The notes below the pieces were generated by a model that searched no databases, was not told where the DNA came from, and saw only the letters and a program-made list of their open reading frames with translations. From Salinicoccus roseus (GTDB lineage Bacteria; Bacillota; Bacilli; Staphylococcales; Salinicoccaceae): a stretch of DNA of 64,000 nucleotides. The translations under genes and the position numbers were made by a program. The DNA lies in NCBI RefSeq assembly GCF_003814515.1, contig NZ_RKQJ01000003.1, forward strand, positions 1 to 64,000, in the 5' to 3' direction. Positions 54,992 to 64,000 of this stretch are shown piece after piece. Position 1 is the stretch's first letter. The number at the start of each line of letters is the position of its first letter.

Positions 54992-55753
54992 ATGAAGAAA
55001 GCACTGATAATTATACTTCTCGTCATCTTCGGCATCGGCATATACATGAATTTCGGCATGGGAAAGAGCGTCGAAGAAACCACCATCAAAGAAGCACCTG
55101 CCTCAACGGCATCCGCAGAACCGCCATCCGAAGAAGGACCCGATGAAGAAGAAGCTCCACAGGAGGAGCCTGAAACTGCTGAAGCCACCAATGAAGAAGA
55201 TATGCGTCCATTCAATCAGGAAGCGCTGAACGGAATCCATGAAGAGGCGGTGGCAGAGAATGAACCCGTCATCATCGATGTCGTCATCCCCTCATACTAC
55301 ACCGAAGACTTCGTCGATCTCCTGACGCAGCAATTCGGCAAGAGCCGCATCGAATTCAACCGGGTCGACCTCGATGCCGCCTCTCCAGGGCTTGAAACGC
55401 TCACAGTCAACGAAAACAGCGATGGAGTCATCATCGATGCCCTGCAGATCATGGACTATAATCAGGAGGTCCTGCCCGATCGTGCGGTGGAGCGTCTTGA
55501 GGATGCATACATGAAGCTCCATGATGCGGGCAAAGTCGTGTATCTGCTGGGGAACCCCAATGTCCACCAGCACGAGAACCTCGCCCAGGTACTGAAAGCG
55601 GACGCGGAACATTTTCCGGAGCATGACTACTACTATATCGACAACCAGGACATCACCGTTGAAGATGCATACTATGACTACGATTCCGGGGTGCTGACCG
55701 GGCCGGTGGAAACGCGCATCGCACAGAATATCCATGAATATATGATCGAATAG
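54992..55753 (+). CDS. Acidic membrane-anchored extracytoplasmic protein (SGNH-like)
   Basis: 253 residues. An uncleaved-looking signal anchor (KKALIIILLVIFGIGIYM), then about 45 residues rich in Glu, Pro and Ala (29-72), then an alpha/beta domain (VIIDVVIPSYYTEDFVDLL, GKVVYLLGNPNV, and a final DSGVLTGPVETRIAQNIHEY). The end resembles SGNH hydrolases (D-x-x-H region) but no clear GDS serine is present. AAAGGAGG before ATG 54992. Function unknown. Confidence 0.65.
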   Translation: MKKALIIILLVIFGIGIYMNFGMGKSVEETTIKEAPASTASAEPPSEEGPDEEEAPQEEPETAEATNEEDMRPFNQEALNGIHEEAVAENEPVIIDVVIPSYYTEDFVDLLTQQFGKSRIEFNRVDLDAASPGLETLTVNENSDGVIIDALQIMDYNQEVLPDRAVERLEDAYMKLHDAGKVVYLLGNPNVHQHENLAQVLKADAEHFPEHDYYYIDNQDITVEDAYYDYDSGVLTGPVETRIAQNIHEYMIE

Positions 55754-55754
55754 A

Positions 55755-55786
55755 AAAAACCTTGGGTGCATGCACCCAAGGTTTTT
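55755..55786. terminator. Palindromic bidirectional terminator
   Basis: AAAAACCTTGGGTGCA directly followed by its complement: 16-base arms, no spacer, with T-tracts on each strand. Confidence 0.88.
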
Positions 55787-55806
55787 CAACGTGCCGAATG
55801 AATCGT

Positions 55807-57237
55807 CTATCTCTTGTCGATCTCTTCCAGCAATATCTGGTTGACCATCTTCGGATTCGCCTGGCCTTTTGATTTCTTCATGATCTGGCCGACGAGGAAG
55901 CCGATTGCACGGTCCTTGCCGTTCTTGAAGTCTTCGATCGACTGCGGGTTGGCATCCAGTACTTCCGTCACCATGCCGGTGAGGACTGCCGGATCGGAAA
56001 TCTGTTCCATGCCGAGGTCCTTGACGACCTTCTTCGCATCCCCGCCTTTTTCCACAAGTACATTGAAGACCTTCTTCGCCTGTTTGCTTGAGATGGTGCC
56101 GTCCTCGATCAGCTTGATCATGTCGGACAGGTTCTCCGGCGTAAGCGCCGTATCACCGAGCTCGACCTGCTGCTTGTTGAGGTATTCATTCACGCCGCCC
56201 ATCAGCCAGTTGGAAGCGAGCTTCACGTCTGCTTGATGGGACTCCACCATTTCATTGAAGAAGTCCGAAGTCTCCTTCTTGAGTGTGAGTACGTGGGCAT
56301 CATATGCCGGAAGTCCGTATTCATCCACATACTTTTCTTTGAGGGCATCAGGCAGGAGCGGGATGCTTTCGCGGATCCTGTCCTTCCACTCCTGGTCGAT
56401 ATGGATTTCCACAAGGTCCGGTTCCGGGAAGTATCTGTAGTCGTCCGATCCTTCCTTGACGCGCATGAGGACCGTGTCCCCGCTCTTCTCATCGAAGCGG
56501 CGGGTCTCCTGGGCGATCTCCCCGCCCTTCATCAGCACTTTTTCCTGGCGCTTCTCTTCGAATTCCAGACCTTTCCTGACATAGTTGAAGGAGTTCAGGT
56601 TCTTCAATTCGGCCTTCGTGCCGAATTCCTCCTGGCCGTATGGACGCAGGGAGATGTTGGCGTCACAGCGGAGTGAGCCCTCCTCCATCTTGCAGTCGGA
56701 AACGCCTGTATACTGGATGATCGCCTTCAGCTTCTCGAGATAGGCATACGCCTCCTCAGGCGTCCTGATGTCCGGCTCGGAGACGATTTCGACAAGCGGC
56801 GTCCCCTGACGGTTCAGGTCGACCAGTGAATGGTCTTCCTTATGCGTCGATTTGCCGGCATCCTCCTCAAGGTGCAGACGGGTGATGCCGATGCGCCGCG
56901 TCTCCCCGCCGACTTCGATTTCGATCCAGCCATTCTCTCCAATCGGCTGATCGAATTGTGAAATCTGATATGCTTTCGGGTTGTCCGGATAGAAATAGTT
57001 CTTCCTGTCGAATTTCGTCACATCCGCAATATCCATATTGAGGGCCATGGCCGCCTTCATGCCGAAGTTGACAGCTTCCTTGTTCGGTACAGGCAGCGTG
57101 CCCGGATAGGCGAGGTCGATGACGCTCAAGTTCGTGTTCGGCTCGGCACCAAAGTGTGCAGGTGCATCCGAGAACATCTTGGTGTTTGTTTTAAGTTCAA
57201 CGTGGACTTCCAGTCCAATGACCGTTTCAAAATGCAT
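55807..57237 (-). CDS. gatB: Asp/Glu-tRNA amidotransferase subunit B
   Basis: 476 residues. Kinase-like catalytic start [45 protein letters not shown]-type [12 protein letters not shown], and a C-terminal YqeY-like helical domain. With GatA and GatC it amidates misacylated Glu-tRNA(Gln) and Asp-tRNA(Asn). It begins at the base that ends gatA (one-base overlap). Confidence 0.96.
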   Translation of the reverse strand: MHFETVIGLEVHVELKTNTKMFSDAPAHFGAEPNTNLSVIDLAYPGTLPVPNKEAVNFGMKAAMALNMDIADVTKFDRKNYFYPDNPKAYQISQFDQPIGENGWIEIEVGGETRRIGITRLHLEEDAGKSTHKEDHSLVDLNRQGTPLVEIVSEPDIRTPEEAYAYLEKLKAIIQYTGVSDCKMEEGSLRCDANISLRPYGQEEFGTKAELKNLNSFNYVRKGLEFEEKRQEKVLMKGGEIAQETRRFDEKSGDTVLMRVKEGSDDYRYFPEPDLVEIHIDQEWKDRIRESIPLLPDALKEKYVDEYGLPAYDAHVLTLKKETSDFFNEMVESHQADVKLASNWLMGGVNEYLNKQQVELGDTALTPENLSDMIKLIEDGTISSKQAKKVFNVLVEKGGDAKKVVKDLGMEQISDPAVLTGMVTEVLDANPQSIEDFKNGKDRAIGFLVGQIMKKSKGQANPKMVNQILLEEIDKR

Positions 57238-58712
57238 TATTGCACCTCCAGTTGCAGCGACTTCAGTTCTTCGTGGAGATTGAACTGCTCTTCGAATTTC
57301 AATGCCGCATTGTATATTTTCTTCTCATCAAAGTGGTTGCCGATGAGCTGCAGCCCGATTGGACGGCCGGATGTGCTCAGGCCACTCGGGATGGAGAGGG
57401 CCGGCATCCCCGTCAGGTTCGCCGGGATGGTCAGGATATCATCCTTGTACATCTCCAGCTGGTCGTCGGACTTCTCTCCGAGGTCGTATGCAGGTGTCGG
57501 TGTTGTCGGACCGATGATCAGATCATATTCATTGAAGAGATCCTTCATCTCACCTTCGATGACGCCGCGCAGCTTCTGGGCACGGATGTAGTGCTGGTCG
57601 TAGTGGCCGGCACTGAGCACGAATGTTCCGAGGAGGATACGGCGTTTGACCTCTTCGCCGAACCCTTCTGCACGCGTCTTCTTATAGTGCTCCTCAAGCG
57701 TCTTCGTACCTTCAGCCTTGTAGCCGTAGCGTATGCCGTCAAAGCGGGCAAGGTTTGAGCTCGCTTCACTGGAGGCGATCAGGTAGTATGCACTGACCAC
57801 ATACTTGGTGTGGGGAATGGATACTTCCTCCACTGTCGCACCGAGGGATTCGAACGTTTCGGCAGCCTTTCTGACGGATGCCTTCACTTCTTCGCTGATG
57901 CCTTCCCTGATGAACTCCTTCGGAAGGGCGATCTTCATGCCGGATAGATCCTTGTCTATGCCCTCCAGGAAGTTGTTGTCCATGCCTGGTTTGCTTGTCG
58001 CATCCTTATTGTGTGAACCTGAAATCAGTTCAAGGATCTTTGCGTTGTCCCTGACATTCCTTGTGATCGGACCAATCTGATCAAGTGATGACGCGAATGC
58101 GACGAGGCCGTACCTGGACACACGTCCGTATGTCGGCTTCATGCCCACCACACCACAGAAGGCTGCAGGCTGACGGACGGAACCGCCCGTATCGGAGCCG
58201 AGGGAGAATGGGACGAAGCCAGCCGCCACTGCTGCTGCAGAGCCGCCTGAGGAACCGCCTGGAACGGCATTGGTGTCCCATGGGTTGCGCGTCTTTTTGA
58301 AGTAGGAGTTCTCCGTGGAACCGCCCATGGCAAATTCATCCATGTTCTGCTTGCCCACCATGACCGCATTCGCGGCATTGAGCTTCTCCATGACCGTCGC
58401 ATCATATACCGGAATGAAGTCCTCCAGCATGCGGCTTGCACATGTCGTCAGCACATCCTTCGTGCAGATGTTGTCCTTGATGCCCATCGGAATGCCGAAC
58501 AGCGGGCCTTCCATCCTGTCTTCAGCCTGAAGCTGGTCGAGTGCCTCCGCCTGTTTCATCGCCGCTTCTTTATCGACAAACAAAAAAGAACCGATTGTCT
58601 CATCAGACGCTTCGATTCTATCGAACAGCGCACCTACCACTTCAGAAGGTTTGATTTCTTTGGATTGTATCTTTTCATACAGTGTCTCCACTGTCATTTC
58701 GTGAATGTTCAC
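57237..58712 (-). CDS. gatA: Asp/Glu-tRNA amidotransferase subunit A
   Basis: 491 residues of the amidase-signature family. The Ser-cisSer-Lys triad is in [10 protein letters not shown] (Lys about 79) and [13 protein letters not shown] (Ser pair near 154 and Ser in [11 protein letters not shown] about 178). It frees ammonia from glutamine for GatB. Second gene of the gatC-gatA-gatB operon. Confidence 0.96.
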   Translation of the reverse strand: MNIHEMTVETLYEKIQSKEIKPSEVVGALFDRIEASDETIGSFLFVDKEAAMKQAEALDQLQAEDRMEGPLFGIPMGIKDNICTKDVLTTCASRMLEDFIPVYDATVMEKLNAANAVMVGKQNMDEFAMGGSTENSYFKKTRNPWDTNAVPGGSSGGSAAAVAAGFVPFSLGSDTGGSVRQPAAFCGVVGMKPTYGRVSRYGLVAFASSLDQIGPITRNVRDNAKILELISGSHNKDATSKPGMDNNFLEGIDKDLSGMKIALPKEFIREGISEEVKASVRKAAETFESLGATVEEVSIPHTKYVVSAYYLIASSEASSNLARFDGIRYGYKAEGTKTLEEHYKKTRAEGFGEEVKRRILLGTFVLSAGHYDQHYIRAQKLRGVIEGEMKDLFNEYDLIIGPTTPTPAYDLGEKSDDQLEMYKDDILTIPANLTGMPALSIPSGLSTSGRPIGLQLIGNHFDEKKIYNAALKFEEQFNLHEELKSLQLEVQ

Positions 58713-58723
58713 ACTAGCCCTCC

Positions 58724-59014
58724 TTACAGCATTTTCGGCACTTTGAAGTGGCCGTCTTTTGTGGATTTCGCATTGCTCATCGCTTCTTCCTGCGATAAAG
58801 GTTCACTCGGTACATCTTCACGCATGACATTGGTCAAATCCAGCGCGTGGAACATCGGTTCCGTCTCACTCAGATCCACTTCATCGAGAAGGTGGGCGTA
58901 GTCGACTATCTTATCCAATTCTTTTGTGAAAGCTTCTGCTGCTTTCTCATCCTGTATTTCGATACGTGCAAGATTCGCCACGTGTTTTACCGTATCCAGA
59001 TTAATCTCAGACAT
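58724..59014 (-). CDS. gatC: Asp/Glu-tRNA amidotransferase subunit C
   Basis: 96 residues, the small wrapping subunit: [12 protein letters not shown] at the start and LREDxP-type [20 protein letters not shown] at the end. GGAGGG before ATG 59014; 16 further open codons upstream are not used. First gene of the operon, 11 bases before gatA. Confidence 0.95.
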   Translation of the reverse strand: MSEINLDTVKHVANLARIEIQDEKAAEAFTKELDKIVDYAHLLDEVDLSETEPMFHALDLTNVMREDVPSEPLSQEEAMSNAKSTKDGHFKVPKML

Positions 59015-59321
59015 CCTGTTCCCTCCATTTCTAATAAAGAACATATAAATTTTATCAAACATTCCTTCAAAAATCTATTCCATCAGCCTTTTTACTCTTT
59101 CTTCCTGTAAAAATGGAAATTTAGTGTAAAATTGTTTTCTTTATTTTCTAAATATTCATTGTAATGCCTGACCAGTATAGTATAATTAAACCGTGTAAAT
59201 TTATACCTGGAAAATCCCTTTCATATCAGGGGTTCCGCGCATTTTGGCGGCATAATTTTACGAAACCAATTTGCAATGCAAGACCAGGTTTTGTATTGTG
59301 TCTAAGGGGAGGAGATTAAAA
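59015..59321. other. Divergent intergenic region between gatC and putP
   Basis: 307 bases without a gene. AT-rich on the gatC side. It holds the putP promoter near 59159-59186 and a 135-base putP leader containing partly symmetric text (GAAAATCCCTTTCATATCAG and GGGGTTCC). I could not assign the leader to a known riboswitch. Confidence 0.5.
59159..59186 (+). promoter_or_regulatory. putP promoter
   Basis: TTGTAA (59159-59164), 16-base spacer, TATAAT (59181-59186), giving a leader of about 130 bases before the putP ATG. Confidence 0.6.
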
Positions 59322-60881
59322 ATGATACTGAATTCAGCACAATTTACATTCACGGCTGGATGGCAGGAGTACATAATGATGGCATTATACTTCATCGTTC
59401 TGATCATCATCGGACTCTATGCCTATAAGCAATCCACATCAGACCTCAGTGGATACATGCTCGGCGGCCGCAGCATCGGTCCTTGGGTTACTGCACTGTC
59501 CGCAGGTGCATCGGACATGAGCGGTTGGATGCTCATGGGTCTGCCAGGCAGCATGTACAGCGTAGGTCTATCCAGCATCTGGATCGCCATCGGTCTCACA
59601 ATCGGGGCATACATCAACTACTGGGTGGTCGCACCGAGGCTGCGTGTCTATTCGGAGGTTTCCGAAGACTCCATCACACTGCCGGACTTCTTCGAGAACC
59701 GCTTTAAAGACAATAAACATATTCTGAAAATCGTTTCCGGTCTCGTTATAGTAATATTCTTTGCGGTCTACACGGCAAGCGGCATGGTATCCGGCGGTAA
59801 GCTTTTCCAAAGTGCATTTGATGTGCCTTACCACTGGGGACTTTTCGTCACAGCAGCTGTCGTGGTCGTCTATACATTCGTCGGGGGATATCTGGCAGTC
59901 AGTCTGACCGACTTCTTCCAGGGGACGATCATGTTCATCGCAATCGTCCTGATTCCGATCGTTGCATGGATGAACCTTACAGGACAGGGAGTCGAACCTT
60001 TCGTCAGGATAGAGGACCTCGGTGCAGCTGCGGATGTCAACTATCTGTCATTCATCAGCGGTGTATCGATCATCACCATCCTGAGCAACCTGGCATGGGG
60101 CTTCGGCTACTTTGGACAGCCGCACATCATCGTGCGCTTCATGTCCATTAGATCCCATAAGATCATTCCGAAAGCCCGTCGGATCGGCATCACTTGGATG
60201 TCCATCGCACTCGTCGGTGCGTGTCTGACAGGTCTGCTCGGGATCGCATTCACGGATGCCACAGCGAATGACGTGGCAGACCCTGAGACGATCCTCATCC
60301 TCATGAGCCAGGTGCTCTTCCATCCGCTTATCGGTGGATTCTTCCTGGCAGCGATTCTTGCAGCAATCATGAGTACGATTTCTTCACAGCTTCTCGTTAC
60401 ATCCAGTTCACTGGTTCAGGATTTCTACAAGATCATGAGACGCAAAACGGTCGATAAGGAGACGAAATCGAAAGAGGAGCTCGACAAGCACTTCGTGCTT
60501 CTTGGACGCCTTTCCGTCGTACTCGTCGCCATCGTTGCAATCATCATTGCATGGGATGATGAATCCGTCATCCTCAACATCGTCGCCAATGCCTGGGCAG
60601 GGTTCGGTGCAGCATTCGGACCGCTCGTCGTCCTTTCACTCCATTGGAAAGGCCTGACACGCGCAGGTGCCGTTGCAGCCATCATCGGTGGTGCCGCCAC
60701 GGTCATCATCTGGATCGCAGCAGGCGGCTTCGGTACAGGGCTCTACGAGATCATCCCTGGTGTCATCGTATCTACGCTTGCAGCAATCATTGTAAGTAAG
60801 ATGACCCAAGGTACCGGCATCTCCAAAGAGATGGAAGCCGAATTCGATGAAACGACGAACATCCTTAAACAGAGCAAGTAG
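59322..60881 (+). CDS. putP: Sodium/proline symporter PutP
   Basis: 519 residues, SSS family, with about 13 membrane helices. Sodium and proline sites are recognisable: [30 protein letters not shown] and the helix-9 [15 protein letters not shown]. Imports proline as nutrient and osmoprotectant, which matters to salt-tolerant cocci. GGGGAGGAG before ATG 59322. putP lies between gatC and camS as in S. aureus. Confidence 0.95.
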   Translation: MILNSAQFTFTAGWQEYIMMALYFIVLIIIGLYAYKQSTSDLSGYMLGGRSIGPWVTALSAGASDMSGWMLMGLPGSMYSVGLSSIWIAIGLTIGAYINYWVVAPRLRVYSEVSEDSITLPDFFENRFKDNKHILKIVSGLVIVIFFAVYTASGMVSGGKLFQSAFDVPYHWGLFVTAAVVVVYTFVGGYLAVSLTDFFQGTIMFIAIVLIPIVAWMNLTGQGVEPFVRIEDLGAAADVNYLSFISGVSIITILSNLAWGFGYFGQPHIIVRFMSIRSHKIIPKARRIGITWMSIALVGACLTGLLGIAFTDATANDVADPETILILMSQVLFHPLIGGFFLAAILAAIMSTISSQLLVTSSSLVQDFYKIMRRKTVDKETKSKEELDKHFVLLGRLSVVLVAIVAIIIAWDDESVILNIVANAWAGFGAAFGPLVVLSLHWKGLTRAGAVAAIIGGAATVIIWIAAGGFGTGLYEIIPGVIVSTLAAIIVSKMTQGTGISKEMEAEFDETTNILKQSK

Positions 60882-60889
60882 GATACACG

Positions 60890-60922
60890 AAAAGGAGCAC
60901 CCGCACGGGGTGCTCCTTTTTT
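60890..60922. terminator. Bidirectional terminator between putP and camS
   Basis: AAAAGGAGCACCC GCAC GGGGTGCTCCTTTT with T6 on plus. Confidence 0.92.
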
Positions 60923-60928
60923 GTTCTT

Positions 60929-64000
<3,072 letters not shown>

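Noticed and set aside
59187-59321. Proline or glycine riboswitch in the putP leader
   Set aside because: Some symmetric sequence is visible but no known aptamer core; left as an unassigned leader.

Overview
The window is about 50% GC and densely coded. It looks like a chromosomal segment of a Gram-positive coccus of the family Staphylococcaceae. The evidence is gene content and order: perR, a GSA-aminotransferase (gsaB/hemL2), a Sav1866-type ABC exporter, ntdP, mutY/yfhP and recX/yfhH on the left, and dgkB, gatB-gatA-gatC, putP, camS and ligA on the right. CamS and a 578-residue Sav1866-like exporter are staphylococcal hallmarks. The GC content is too high for Staphylococcus itself, so a Salinicoccus-like genus is the best guess (inference).

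Layout. 1-370: promoter and leader of an rRNA operon that reads leftwards out of the window. 387-9400: a UPF0295 protein, PerR, peroxiredoxin Bcp with a 2-hydroxyacid dehydrogenase, GsaB, an aromatic-acid-exporter-like protein, the Mpg glycosylase, the Sav1866-like exporter, NtdP and MutY. 9444-18600: YfhP, a TagG-like permease next to a degenerate ABC ATPase fused to an outside domain, YfhH, RecX, a thioesterase, an M29 aminopeptidase, a YihY membrane protein and a beta-carbonic anhydrase. 18603-28512: Map, a second exporter-like protein, DinB, a DUF3267 zincin-like membrane protein, a flavoprotein, a large permease, Ohr, a membrane-anchored thermonuclease, a GH2 relic, and a DUF2975/XRE/DUF2975 cluster.

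28644-35000 is the most coherent unit. A SAM-I riboswitch with its terminator precedes a leftward operon: MetY fused to a CoA-binding domain, a sulfonate-type ABC importer (binding lipoprotein, permease, ATPase) and an AcsA-like acyl-CoA synthetase. This suggests uptake and use of an organosulfur source when SAM is low. 35144-48300 is a more accessory stretch: a frameshifted vsr gene, a lone tRNA-Val(GAC), an ACR3/BASS permease, an RlmD-type methyltransferase, a zinc macrodomain hydrolase, a VOC dioxygenase, YlmA, CysK, several small unknowns, Dus, and an AT-rich Mrr restriction endonuclease that looks acquired.

48331-64000 returns to the core genome: RlmCD, a cytosolic 5'-nucleotidase, an SDR enzyme, an M50-like protein that has lost its catalytic motif, DgkB in a tightly coupled operon with a 55-residue membrane protein and a GrpB-family protein, an acidic anchored protein, GatCAB, PutP, CamS and the C-terminal nine-tenths of LigA. 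Most gene pairs that converge share strong bidirectional hairpin terminators. No CRISPR array, insertion sequence or prophage was seen.
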